Source: an uncultured Chloroflexota bacterium
GTDB taxonomy: Bacteria > Chloroflexota > Anaerolineae > Anaerolineales > Anaerolineaceae
Direction of reading: 5' to 3'
NCBI GenBank assembly: GCA_902786265.1
Contig: CADACE010000040.1
Span: forward strand, 1 to 39,636
DNA length: 39,636 nt
A model generated the notes under the pieces. The model was not told where the DNA came from. It was given only the letters and a program-made list of their open reading frames with translations, and searched no databases. The position numbers were made by a program, and so were the translations under genes. How positions within the stretch are numbered: the first letter of the stretch is position 1; each line of letters begins with the position of its first letter. Positions 16,103 through 24,434 of the stretch are shown here, piece by piece.

Positions 16103-17620
16103 TTATGGATGATAAGTGTATGCAAAATATTTGAAAAAACAAGATTCTTCGAGATCATCACAAATAAAATTATTGGTACTTGCCAGTTCACTCACAACCG
16201 TTTTATAATCATCCCGGATCACGGGTCTGTATTCATTTTCCGTATACTCATCAAAACCTCTTTTGAATTCGGTCAAAGGAGTAAAGGTCCCAATCGCCAG
16301 GAAGGCTGCAAGCAACAAAATAAGCGCCTTATGACGGTCTGATTCCCAATTTATAAAAGAATGTGCACAATATAACATCATAATCAAAAGCGCCGGAATC
16401 GATGCTCTCATCGGGAAATCGTTGTAATATCCACCTGCTTTAAACAGCGGTATAAACATCAGCGAAATACATGAAATGACATAAGCAGGTTGTTTCCAAT
16501 ATCGAGGCAGGATCATCAACGCATACATGCCCCATTCAATTAATTCGAAAACAAGGATCGCCAGGAAAAACTCAAATCGTGAATATTTATTCGGATATAA
16601 GTCAATATGCAGAGATTCATTTGAAACGGAATTGTTCGATACAAGATACAACAAGGCCGGAATCACTGCAATTAAAGAAAGTATATTGCACCATGAAAAT
16701 ATACTTTTAAGATGGATAAAACGCTGTTTCTTTCCTTTACACAGGAATAAACGGAGAATGAAAAAAGAGGCACAAAATATAAAAATCCCAATTAATGGGA
16801 AAGGCGCATGCAGGGAAACAGCTGCACCTAAAAGCGCGTATGCATAGTAATCATCTATTGAATACACAAACAGCAGCGTTGCCAACCAGGCAGGAACCGC
16901 CTGATTAAATACCCAGAACATACATGTAGTGTTGGAAGAATACTGCCAGTCATCTGCCCAAAATTCAAGATGAGTCGACCATTTGTCCTTCAAAAAACAC
17001 ATCAATCCATCCATACCTGAGAACAAAACAAACAACAGCAACAAAAGGATAACATGTGAATTTCTGTCCAGGAGAGACAGAAAGAGTAAAAAAGTCAAGA
17101 TCAAATACCAAATCGTTTGCAGCAGCAAAACCGCATTCGCAAATTTCCACATCAACTCTGGTCCGAACAGCAAAGCCCATCCTTTAGCCATCAGCCCCGG
17201 GATCATCCAATATCCGATATAATAAGTCAAAGCGACCTGCCCGTCTCCAATATAAACAGGCCATGAATGGTTCACTAAATCATGAAATATCGCATTCCTT
17301 CCGTGGAAATCGTTGCTTTGTGTAAATCTGCCTCCAATTCCTGCTAAATAAGACCAGGCAGCAGCAACGGCGATACAGCAAACCAGACCGGGAAGCGTAA
17401 TAACATAATCATTATCCTTTTTCCCAAAAATCGTATTGATTGATGCGCAATGTAATTGATTGCTGATATAAAGCCATAACGCGGTGATAAGACAGCCGCA
17501 TAACGGGAGACCTATATACCATTTGAGAAAGAATAAATTAAAAATCAACAATGGTATGACCAGGGTCAGTAAAGAAACAATTTTTAAAATATTTCTGGAA
17601 ATTTTTACTTTAATATTCAT
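16103..17620 (-). CDS. Polytopic membrane protein, possibly GT-C-type
   Basis: 505 residues with about ten or more hydrophobic segments over most of the length. After the third segment, a loop near residues 98-122 (FTQSNDFHGRNAIFHDL, then HSWPV) has Asp and His residues where GT-C glycosyltransferases and related polytopic enzymes carry their acidic catalytic loop. The C-terminal soluble tail is short. No signature fixes the substrate. The gene is more AT-rich than its neighbours and stands alone between the phosphatase terminator and the copper operon, which may hint at a different origin. The ATG at 17620 lacks a clear ribosome binding site. Function unknown; a polymer or lipid-linked sugar transferase is one possibility. 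Confidence 0.75.
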   Translation of the reverse strand: MNIKVKISRNILKIVSLLTLVIPLLIFNLFFLKWYIGLPLCGCLITALWLYISNQLHCASINTIFGKKDNDYVITLPGLVCCIAVAAAWSYLAGIGGRFTQSNDFHGRNAIFHDLVNHSWPVYIGDGQVALTYYIGYWMIPGLMAKGWALLFGPELMWKFANAVLLLQTIWYLILTFLLFLSLLDRNSHVILLLLLFVLFSGMDGLMCFLKDKWSTHLEFWADDWQYSSNTTCMFWVFNQAVPAWLATLLFVYSIDDYYAYALLGAAVSLHAPFPLIGIFIFCASFFILRLFLCKGKKQRFIHLKSIFSWCNILSLIAVIPALLYLVSNNSVSNESLHIDLYPNKYSRFEFFLAILVFELIEWGMYALMILPRYWKQPAYVISCISLMFIPLFKAGGYYNDFPMRASIPALLIMMLYCAHSFINWESDRHKALILLLAAFLAIGTFTPLTEFKRGFDEYTENEYRPVIRDDYKTVVSELASTNNFICDDLEESCFFKYFAYTYHP

Positions 17621-17753
17621 TTCGTGCTAATTTTTTCTGCTGTACAAACCATGTTATACAAATTTCGGCAGATAAACTGTCTTTGTAATCATACCATAAT
17701 AATATAAATATTCAGAACTGACGGTCACAATTTCGAATTAGAATTCCCGGAAT

Positions 17754-17770
17754 ATACCCCTATAGGGTAT
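17754..17770. promoter_or_regulatory. CsoR-type operator, copy 1
   Basis: ATACCCCTATAGGGTAT matches the TACCC/GGGTA pseudo-palindromes bound by CsoR repressors. It overlaps the upstream edge of a TATAAT -10 box (17770-17775). Confidence 0.75.
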
Positions 17771-17781
17771 ATAATAGCGAT

Positions 17782-17798
17782 ATACCCTATAGGGGTAT
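17782..17798. promoter_or_regulatory. CsoR-type operator, copy 2
   Basis: ATACCCTATAGGGGTAT is the exact reverse complement of copy 1, with centres 28 bases apart. The two flank the -10 box, so bound CsoR would block the promoter. It sits just before the csoR ribosome binding site. Confidence 0.75.
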
Positions 17799-17813
17799 TT
17801 AAGGAGTGACCAG

Positions 17814-18125
17814 ATGGAAAATGATACAGAATGTTTATGCTGCAGCGCCAGAAAGAAATACCGCAGCGAAGAAGAACGGAAGAATCTGATCCGCAGGCTG
17901 CGTCTTGCGGAGGGACAGATCCGCGGGATACAGAAGATGGTGGAAGAAAATGCTTATTGCCCGGATATCATGATCCAGGTTTCCGCTGTCACCAGCGCGC
18001 TGGCAAGTTTCAACAAGGAATTGCTCGCGGGTCATATCCGCAGCTGTGTATCGGAAGATATACGGGATGGGAAAGACGAAGCCATCGACGAATTTGTCAA
18101 TCTGATGCAGAGATTAATGAAATAG
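17814..18125 (+). CDS. csoR: CsoR-family copper-sensing repressor
   Basis: 103 residues of the all-helical DUF156/CsoR family. The Cu(I) ligand triad is visible as Cys49 (AYCPDI), His74 and Cys78 (LAGHIRSC). The spacings of 25 and 4 residues are those of Cys36, His61 and Cys65 in M. tuberculosis CsoR. Three extra cysteines at the N-terminus (ECLCC) are unusual and might help metal sensing. In the family, apo-CsoR binds the operator and copper releases it. The two operators upstream and copA downstream make an autoregulated copper operon. The start has AAGGAGTG upstream. Confidence 0.93.
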   Translation: MENDTECLCCSARKKYRSEEERKNLIRRLRLAEGQIRGIQKMVEENAYCPDIMIQVSAVTSALASFNKELLAGHIRSCVSEDIRDGKDEAIDEFVNLMQRLMK

Positions 18126-18166
18126 CGTTTATCTTTCAGAAATCAATTATATAAATAGGATCATAT

Positions 18167-20740
18167 ATGGAACAATATCTTGTAACCGGAATGAGCTGCG
18201 CGGCCTGTCAGGCGCGTGTCGAAAAAGCTGTTTTAAAAGTACCGGGAGTAAACTCCGTTTCGGTCAGTCTGCTGACCAATTCCATGGGGGTGGAAGGATC
18301 TGCCGCACCGGCTGATATTATTCACGCGGTGGAAGCCGCCGGATACGGAGCAAGCCTGAAAGGCGCGGGGCAAAAAGCATCCCGCACAAATCACCTTGCC
18401 GAAGAAGAGGAGGCACTCAGGGATCACGAGACTCCGAAACTGAAACGGCGTCTGATCCTCTCCGCCGGATTTCTTCTGATTTTGATGTATATCACCATGG
18501 GATTCAACATGTGGGGATGGCCGCTGCCGTCATATTTCCGTCACAACCATCTGGGTCTGACATTGACACAGATGATCCTTGCTGCCATTGTGATGTTCAT
18601 CAACCGCAAATTCTTTACCAGCGGCTTCAGTTCACTGTTCCACGGTGCTCCAAATATGGATACCCTGGTCGCGCTCGGTTCATCGGTCGCTTTCGCCTGG
18701 TCAACTTTCGTCTTCTACGAAATGTGCGGCATGGTCACAAACGGAGCGGATAACATGGAACTGATGGACATCTATCACAATCAGCTCTATTATGAAACCG
18801 CGGCCATGATCCCGGCGCTCATCACCGTCGGAAAAATGCTGGAAGCCATGTCCAAAGGACGTACCACCGACGCCCTCAAGAGCCTGATGAAACTCGCGCC
18901 GAAAACCGCGGTCCTGCTTCGCGACGGGAAAGAAACGGAAGTAGGTATCGAAGAAGTGCAGACCGGCGATATCTTTGTGGTAAAACCCGGAGAAAACATT
19001 CCGGTCGATGGTATCGTGCTGGAAGGCTCTACCGCAGTCAACGAATCCGCACTGACGGGCGAATCGATCCCCGTAGACAAAACGACCGGCGACCATGTTT
19101 CCGCGGCCACCACCAATCAGTCCGGGTTTATCCGCTGTCAGGCGACGCGTGTCGGGGAAGATACGACCCTGGCACAGATCATCCAGATGGTCTCCGACGC
19201 CGCGGCTACCAAGGCACCCATCGCCCGCATCGCGGACAAAGTCTCCGCGGTCTTTGTTCCCGCCGTCATCAGCATCGCGGTGATCGTCATCATCGGCTGG
19301 CTGATCGCGGGACAGAGCCTCAGTTTTGCGCTTGCCCGCGGGATTTCGGTACTCGTGATCTCCTGTCCCTGCGCACTGGGTCTCGCCACACCGGTCGCTA
19401 TCATGGTCGGCAACGGGCTCGGAGCGAAAAACGGCATTTTGTACAAGACCAGTGAATCACTGGAATCCGTCGGACGGGTCGATATTATCGTCATGGATAA
19501 GACCGGCACCATCACGAAAGGTGAACCGAAAGTCACCGACGTCATCGCCTTTGACAACAGTCTGCTGCAAAAGGCCTATGCCCTTGAACAAAAAAGCGAA
19601 CACCCGCTCGCCCGTGCAGTCGTAGCGGAAGCAGAACAGCGGGGGCTTACGGCGGCATCCGGTCTGAGCGATTTTCACGCCCTGCCCGGGAACGGTCTGG
19701 AAGGGAAACTGGGAAACCGCACCCTTCACGCCGGGAGCCGATCATTTATCGCCTCGCTGATTCCGCTTGATCCGCAGGTCGAAAATCAGTCTGAAAAGCT
19801 TTCCGGAGAAGGGAAAACACCGCTCTTCTTTGAAGAAGACGGAAAGCTTCTGGGCATCATCGCGGTAGCGGATGTGATCAAGGAAGATTCGCAGCAGGCT
19901 GTCAGCGAAATGAAGAATCTGGGGCTGACGACAGTCATGCTGACAGGGGATAACGAAAAGACAGCCAAAGCGATCGCGGCGCAGGCAGGCATTGATCATG
20001 TCATCGCCGGTGTTCTGCCTAACGGGAAGGAAGCTGTGATCCGCAAGCTGCAGGAACAGGGCAAAGTCGCCATGGTCGGGGATGGAATCAACGACGCACC
20101 GGCGCTCACCCGGGCTGATATCGGCATCGCCATCGGTGCCGGGACGGATGTTGCCATCGACAGCGCGGATATTGTCCTGATGAACAGCCGGCTGACCGAT
20201 GTTTCCGCAGCTGTCCGCCTCAGCCGGGCTGTATTGAAAAACATATACGAAAACCTCTTCTGGGCTTTCTTCTATAATGCCATCTGCATTCCGGTCGCCG
20301 CGGGACTTTTCCCCTGGAAGATGAACCCGATGATCGGCGCGGCAGCCATGAGCCTTTCCAGCTTCACCGTCTGCATGAATGCCCTGCGGCTGAACCTGTT
20401 CAAGCTGCATGACAGTTCTCATGACAAACCGATGCGGAACAAAAAACACATCAGCGTGGAAGCAGCCAGGCCCGAACCTCCGGCAGCCTGCCCCATCGAG
20501 CTTCCTGTCAAAAATGCTTCAGAGAAGAAAACAGCTGTGGTTAAAATCGAGGGCATGATGTGCGAACACTGCGAACATGCCATCAAAACAGCACTCGAAG
20601 CGCTTCCTTTTATTGATACAGCCGAAGCCAGTCACGAAGCAGGAACTGCCACGGTCACACTCACCGGACCGATCGACGAAGCTGCTGTCCGAAAAGCTGT
20701 TGAAGACGAGGATTACGAATTTCTCGGCATAGAGCAATGA
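18167..20740 (+). CDS. copA: Copper-translocating P-type ATPase with N- and C-terminal HMA domains
   Basis: 857 residues. An N-terminal heavy-metal-associated domain (GMSCAACQ, residues 9-16) is followed by about eight membrane helices. The P1B core has TGES (297-300), the metal-site CPC (Cys400, Cys402) in SCPCALGLATPV, the phosphorylation site DKTGT (Asp444), a HP motif (SEHPLAR) and GDGINDAPAL. After the last helices a linker leads to a second HMA domain (GMMCEHCEHAI, Cys799 and Cys802), like a fused CopZ chaperone. It exports Cu(I) from the cytoplasm using ATP. It is co-transcribed with csoR, 41 bases downstream of it. The C-terminal HMA makes it longer than the usual 740-820 residues. 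Confidence 0.94.
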   Translation: MEQYLVTGMSCAACQARVEKAVLKVPGVNSVSVSLLTNSMGVEGSAAPADIIHAVEAAGYGASLKGAGQKASRTNHLAEEEEALRDHETPKLKRRLILSAGFLLILMYITMGFNMWGWPLPSYFRHNHLGLTLTQMILAAIVMFINRKFFTSGFSSLFHGAPNMDTLVALGSSVAFAWSTFVFYEMCGMVTNGADNMELMDIYHNQLYYETAAMIPALITVGKMLEAMSKGRTTDALKSLMKLAPKTAVLLRDGKETEVGIEEVQTGDIFVVKPGENIPVDGIVLEGSTAVNESALTGESIPVDKTTGDHVSAATTNQSGFIRCQATRVGEDTTLAQIIQMVSDAAATKAPIARIADKVSAVFVPAVISIAVIVIIGWLIAGQSLSFALARGISVLVISCPCALGLATPVAIMVGNGLGAKNGILYKTSESLESVGRVDIIVMDKTGTITKGEPKVTDVIAFDNSLLQKAYALEQKSEHPLARAVVAEAEQRGLTAASGLSDFHALPGNGLEGKLGNRTLHAGSRSFIASLIPLDPQVENQSEKLSGEGKTPLFFEEDGKLLGIIAVADVIKEDSQQAVSEMKNLGLTTVMLTGDNEKTAKAIAAQAGIDHVIAGVLPNGKEAVIRKLQEQGKVAMVGDGINDAPALTRADIGIAIGAGTDVAIDSADIVLMNSRLTDVSAAVRLSRAVLKNIYENLFWAFFYNAICIPVAAGLFPWKMNPMIGAAAMSLSSFTVCMNALRLNLFKLHDSSHDKPMRNKKHISVEAARPEPPAACPIELPVKNASEKKTAVVKIEGMMCEHCEHAIKTALEALPFIDTAEASHEAGTATVTLTGPIDEAAVRKAVEDEDYEFLGIEQ

Positions 20741-20775
20741 ACAGGCTCCTGATTATTCAGGGGAAAGTACATACC

Positions 20776-20810
20776 GGGACGCTGCAGCCATGCGGCGTCT
20801 CCTCTTTTTT
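20776..20810 (+). terminator. Rho-independent terminator of the copper operon
   Basis: The stem GACGC...GCGTC (extended by flanking pairs) around GCAGCCATGC is followed by CCTCTTTTTT. Confidence 0.7.
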
Positions 20811-20848
20811 GAATTCATGGTAAAATCAGAATATCAAGGAATTAAACA

Positions 20849-20863
20849 GGAAAGGATCTTTCC
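20849..20863 (+). promoter_or_regulatory. Hairpin covering the yjjI ribosome binding site
   Basis: GGAAAG, GAT, CTTTCC forms an inverted repeat ending directly at the ATG (20864). The GGAAAGG part is the only Shine-Dalgarno candidate, so folding would hide it. Confidence 0.45.
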
Positions 20864-22387
20864 ATGAGCGAAGCATTAAATATCATCAAAGATGAAACCC
20901 TGACCTACCATCAGGAACTGATCGCCCTGGCGAGACTGGGCGAAGCCACCGACCACACTATTGTTTACAGCGATGAGTATTACGCGGGAAAAGCCAAAGG
21001 CGCACTCTGCGACCTGAACGAAGGCGGAATGCCCTATCGTCCCCGCTATATCTGTCCCGACTACGAGCTGCTCTTCCAAAAGGGCTGCGAATTTCTGGAA
21101 CTGGAACCGCCGAAAGACCTGTTGGAAGCGGTCAACGTGCTGGAGATCTTCTATACCCACGTGCCTTCCATCACCACCTTCCCGGTGTATCTCGGCAACC
21201 TGGACACTTTGCTGGAGCCCTTCGTTATCAAAGAAGACCGTTCCTACGCGAAAAAAGTGCTGGGGCTTTTCCTCAAACAGATCGATAAAACGCTCACAGA
21301 TTCCTTTGTTCACGCCAATATCGGTCCGGAAGACAGCGTCACAGGACGTCTGCTGCTGGAACTGACCGAGGAGATGCAGCTGGCGATCCCGAACATCACG
21401 CTGAAATATGATCCGGAAAGGACCTCCGATGATTTCGCCATGGCCTGCGTGAAATGCATGCTCCGCACCGCCAAACCATCCTTCGCCAATCACCGCATGT
21501 TCGTCAGCGAATGGGGCGAACGCTATGCTATCGCCTCCTGCTATAACGGGCTGAAGATCGGCGGCGGCGGATTCACCCTGCCGCGTCTGCGCCTGTATGA
21601 ATGCTCCCTCGACGCGAGATCCATCGATGACTTCTTCGAACACGAGCTGCCGAAATATATCGACCTGCAGTTGGAATATATGGACAAACGCGTCAAATTC
21701 CTTGTGGAAGAGTCCTCATTCTTCAAGCACAACTTCCTCGTGACCGAAGGCTTTGTGAAGCAGGAGAACTTCACCGGTATGTTCGGTCTGGTCGGACTGG
21801 CGGAATGCTGCAACAATCTGCTCGGTATCAGGGATAATAAGAAAGGCTTCGGGATGAATGAGGAAGCCACCAATCTCGGTCTGCGCATCATGGACGCCAT
21901 CGAAAAACGCGTCGCGGAACATGAAGCGCCTTACTGCGAAGCATTCGGTCATCGTTACCGCCTGCATGCCCAGGTGGGTATCGATACCGACGGTATGGAT
22001 GACGCCCCCGGGACCCGCATTCCGATCGGGGCGGAGCCCTCGATACTCGACCAGCTGGAAGTCAATGAAAAATTCCACAAATACTTCCCGACCGGCACCG
22101 GCGATATCTTCAAATTTGAAGAGACCTACCTCAAGACCCCGGAAGCGATCCTGCCCATCATCAAGGGATCCCTCGCCAACGGTCTGCGCTATTTTTCCGG
22201 TTATCTGGAAAACAATGACGTGGTCCGCGTCACGGGGTATCTGGTTAAAAAATCAGAGATCGAAAAACTGAACAAACGGCAGCAGTCCCTCAACAACGTC
22301 ACCGTCTTCGGCAAAGGCGCCCAGGACGGCGGACACGCTCTCGACCGCAGGGTACAGAAACAAGATGACATTAACCGCGCCTGTTAA
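20864..22387 (+). CDS. yjjI: YjjI-family glycyl radical enzyme
   Basis: 507 residues, close to E. coli YjjI (about 516). The predicted glycyl radical lies in RVTGYL (Gly458), 49 residues from the end, where glycyl radical enzymes carry theirs. A Cys pair in GLVGLAECCNNLLG is a candidate for the thiyl radical position, as glycyl radical enzymes use a Cys in a mid-protein loop. The substrate of YjjI is not established; in E. coli the pair sits next to the deo nucleoside operon. The activase gene overlaps its 3' end by 23 bases, so the two are translated together. The radical is destroyed by oxygen, which fits an anaerobic host. Confidence 0.9.
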   Translation: MSEALNIIKDETLTYHQELIALARLGEATDHTIVYSDEYYAGKAKGALCDLNEGGMPYRPRYICPDYELLFQKGCEFLELEPPKDLLEAVNVLEIFYTHVPSITTFPVYLGNLDTLLEPFVIKEDRSYAKKVLGLFLKQIDKTLTDSFVHANIGPEDSVTGRLLLELTEEMQLAIPNITLKYDPERTSDDFAMACVKCMLRTAKPSFANHRMFVSEWGERYAIASCYNGLKIGGGGFTLPRLRLYECSLDARSIDDFFEHELPKYIDLQLEYMDKRVKFLVEESSFFKHNFLVTEGFVKQENFTGMFGLVGLAECCNNLLGIRDNKKGFGMNEEATNLGLRIMDAIEKRVAEHEAPYCEAFGHRYRLHAQVGIDTDGMDDAPGTRIPIGAEPSILDQLEVNEKFHKYFPTGTGDIFKFEETYLKTPEAILPIIKGSLANGLRYFSGYLENNDVVRVTGYLVKKSEIEKLNKRQQSLNNVTVFGKGAQDGGHALDRRVQKQDDINRAC

Positions 22388-23210
22388 TAAGATCATTCCC
22401 TTTTCAAATGTTGACGGTCCGTCCAACCGGACCGCCATCTTTTTTCAGGGATGCCCTTTCAACTGTCTTTTCTGTCATAATCCCGAAACGATCAATATGT
22501 GCGTGAACTGCGGCGTCTGCGTAAAAAACTGCCCGGTTCATGCGCTGTCATTTGATGACAGCGGCAGTGTTGTATGGGACAAAGGGAAATGCGTACAGTG
22601 CGATACCTGCATTAAGGTCTGCCCGCACTGTTCCTCCCCGAAGATCACCATGATGAGCGTTGCGGATGTGATGAAGGAAATACGCCGCACACTCCCCTAT
22701 ATCGCCGGCATCACCACCTCCGGCGGGGAGTGCACACAGCAGAATGAATTCCTGATCGAGCTCTTCACTGAAGTACAGAAACTGGGTAAAACCTGCCTGA
22801 TCGACTCCAACGGATCTTTCGATTTTGAATCCGACCCGCGGGTGCTTTCGGTCTGCGACGGCGTGATGCTGGACGTCAAAGCTTATCCGGAGGAATGGCA
22901 CCGGCACCTGATCGGTCACGACCGTGAGATCGTGCTGAAGAACCTGCACTATCTGCTGGAACAGGGCAAGCTCTATGAAGTCCGGACATTGATCTTTCCC
23001 GGGCGTGATGATGAAAATGAAGCGGCTGTCCGTTATGTCAGCGAAGTGATCGGTGACCGCTGCTTTTATAAGATCATCCGCTACCGCCCCTTCGGGGTTC
23101 GAGAGAAATACCTCCCCGAACTTGGGGATTTTACGACGGATGAAGACTACGCGATGAAATATGTGGAGCTTGCCAAAAGCCTCGGTGCTGCCAAAGCATA
23201 CATCATCTGA
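22365..23210 (+). CDS. yjjW: YjjW-family glycyl radical enzyme activase
   Basis: 281 residues, a radical SAM activase. The SAM cluster motif is Cys30-x3-Cys34-x2-Cys37 (GCPFNCLFCHN). Two ferredoxin-like clusters are inserted: CVNCGVCVKNCP (Cys46, 49, 52, 56) and CVQCDTCIKVCP (Cys76, 79, 82, 86). The TSGGE motif for SAM binding follows (ITTSGGECTQQ). It installs the radical on Gly458 of the upstream YjjI by SAM cleavage. Overlap with yjjI suggests coupling. No clear terminator lies before the rpmH promoter 65 bases further on. Confidence 0.93.
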   Translation: MTLTAPVNKIIPFSNVDGPSNRTAIFFQGCPFNCLFCHNPETINMCVNCGVCVKNCPVHALSFDDSGSVVWDKGKCVQCDTCIKVCPHCSSPKITMMSVADVMKEIRRTLPYIAGITTSGGECTQQNEFLIELFTEVQKLGKTCLIDSNGSFDFESDPRVLSVCDGVMLDVKAYPEEWHRHLIGHDREIVLKNLHYLLEQGKLYEVRTLIFPGRDDENEAAVRYVSEVIGDRCFYKIIRYRPFGVREKYLPELGDFTTDEDYAMKYVELAKSLGAAKAYII

Positions 23211-23275
23211 AACAGGTCATTCCGAAGCACAAATAAGAGATCAGAGAAAAACGTCACAATTTTTTAAGAATTCCT

Positions 23276-23303
23276 TTGACCATACCAAGAGTTGCATTAT
23301 AAT
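23276..23303 (+). promoter_or_regulatory. Strong sigma-70 promoter of the rpmH cluster
   Basis: TTGACC (23276-23281), 16 bases, TATAAT (23298-23303). The predicted start is near 23310, giving a leader of about 180 bases before rpmH. Confidence 0.8.
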
Positions 23304-23491
23304 TCAGCGGTTGGAAATTATAAATAACGGGAAGTTACTTGATTGATGCGCCGTGATAACGGTTTTTCGAAATGTTTTTTGGAAGCAGGTCGAAAGATTG
23401 GAAGCGGCGGCAGACGGAACCCAAGCAAGCAGTTTTCCGTGAAAAAACCGGATTGCAGCCGGTCAGGAAACTGAAAGGAAAAAGATTAAAA

Positions 23492-23665
23492 ATGGCTACC
23501 AAACGCACTTATCAACCGAAAGTTCGACGTCGTGTTCGTGTTCACGGTTTCCGGGAACGCATGTCTACTGCTGACGGTCGGAATGTTTTAAAGCGCCGCC
23601 GCGCCCGCGGTCGTTATAAGTTGACCGTTACCGCGAACAACAGCCTGAAACGTCTTCGCTGGTAA
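23492..23665 (+). CDS. rpmH: Large ribosomal subunit protein bL34
   Basis: 57 residues, very basic, with the family core KRTYQPK, HGFRERMST, GRNVLKRRRARGR. The ATG at 23492 (MATKRTYQPK) is the correct start; an upstream in-frame extension of 40 codons is not supported. The C-terminus is a little longer than the usual 44-47 residues (extra LTVTANNSLKRLRW). It is the first gene of the rnpA-yidD-yidC-jag cluster. Confidence 0.96.
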   Translation: MATKRTYQPKVRRRVRVHGFRERMSTADGRNVLKRRRARGRYKLTVTANNSLKRLRW

Positions 23666-23717
23666 TTCGTTTTTTTCGTTGATTTAGCAAATTCGGTTAT
23701 TTACAGCGAGTGCCGCA

Positions 23718-24071
23718 ATGGTAAGGAAAAACCGTCTGAGTCATGCTCCTGATATTCAAAGAGTAAGGCGGTACGGAAAATCCGTTGCGCACCCGCTTTT
23801 TGTGTTGATATATCACAGAGACAAAAACACAGAAAACGCACCTGTCGGGGTGATCGCTTCAAAAGCAGTCGGCGGAGCAGTCGAGAGGAACCGTGCCAAA
23901 CGTGTCCTTCGCTCTGCGGCAGATGAATTGCATGAAAATATTCAGCCTGACTGCATGATCCTGCTGATTGCCAGGCAGGCAATTCTGGATTACGACACGC
24001 CCGAAATTACCGTAATTCTTGCTGAACAATTGAAGAAAGCGGGAATTTTCCGCGAGATCACTCAGGAGTGA
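23718..24071 (+). CDS. rnpA: Ribonuclease P protein component
   Basis: 117 residues with the RNR motif in AVERNRAKRVLR (Arg58-Asn59-Arg60), which contacts RNase P RNA. It assists the RNA in tRNA 5' maturation. It follows rpmH by 52 bases, as in most bacteria. The ribosome binding site is weak (CGAGTG). Confidence 0.95.
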   Translation: MVRKNRLSHAPDIQRVRRYGKSVAHPLFVLIYHRDKNTENAPVGVIASKAVGGAVERNRAKRVLRSAADELHENIQPDCMILLIARQAILDYDTPEITVILAEQLKKAGIFREITQE

Positions 24072-24087
24072 GTTAATTCATTGCTTC

Positions 24088-24411
24088 GTGGGCACTGTCG
24101 GTCAGACCGAAGGAAACAACAGAGAGCCGGAAGAAGAATATCCGGCGTTACCACCCGAACCGCGTCTTCGGGATTTGCCATTTAAACTGCTGAACATTCC
24201 GAAATTTATTTGTCTGGGAATGATCCGCGGTTATCAAATGACATTTTCCAAAATGCTGCCGGAAAACACCTGTCGTTTTTACCCAAGCTGTTCTCACTAC
24301 GCTTATCAGGCCATTTATAAATACGGTGCCGTACGCGGCGTCCCGATGGCCATATGGCGTATCCTGCGATGCAATCCCTTCAACCCCGGTGGATTTGATC
24401 CGGTTCCGTGA
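24088..24411 (+). CDS. yidD: Membrane protein insertion efficiency factor YidD
   Basis: 107 residues with the family signature GMIRGYQMTFSKMLP, CRFYPSCSHYAYQAI and RCNPFNPGGFDPVP. It has about 40 extra N-terminal residues that are Glu/Pro-rich. The start is uncertain: GTG at 24088 is used here, but the nearest AGGAG (24064-24068) is about 19 bases away and better spaced for an ATT at 24076. It is a small amphipathic membrane-associated protein that helps YidC-dependent insertion. Confidence 0.88.
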   Translation: MGTVGQTEGNNREPEEEYPALPPEPRLRDLPFKLLNIPKFICLGMIRGYQMTFSKMLPENTCRFYPSCSHYAYQAIYKYGAVRGVPMAIWRILRCNPFNPGGFDPVP

Positions 24412-24434
24412 AATCCACAAGTGTAAGGAAATTT

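Noticed and set aside
20876..21643. Open frame of 255 codons on the minus strand
   Set aside because: It mirrors yjjI and has no start signal or known motif.
23211..23491. Replication origin next to rpmH
   Set aside because: rpmH often adjoins dnaA and oriC, but no dnaA gene and no cluster of TTATCCACA-like boxes is seen here; the region holds a promoter and a leader.
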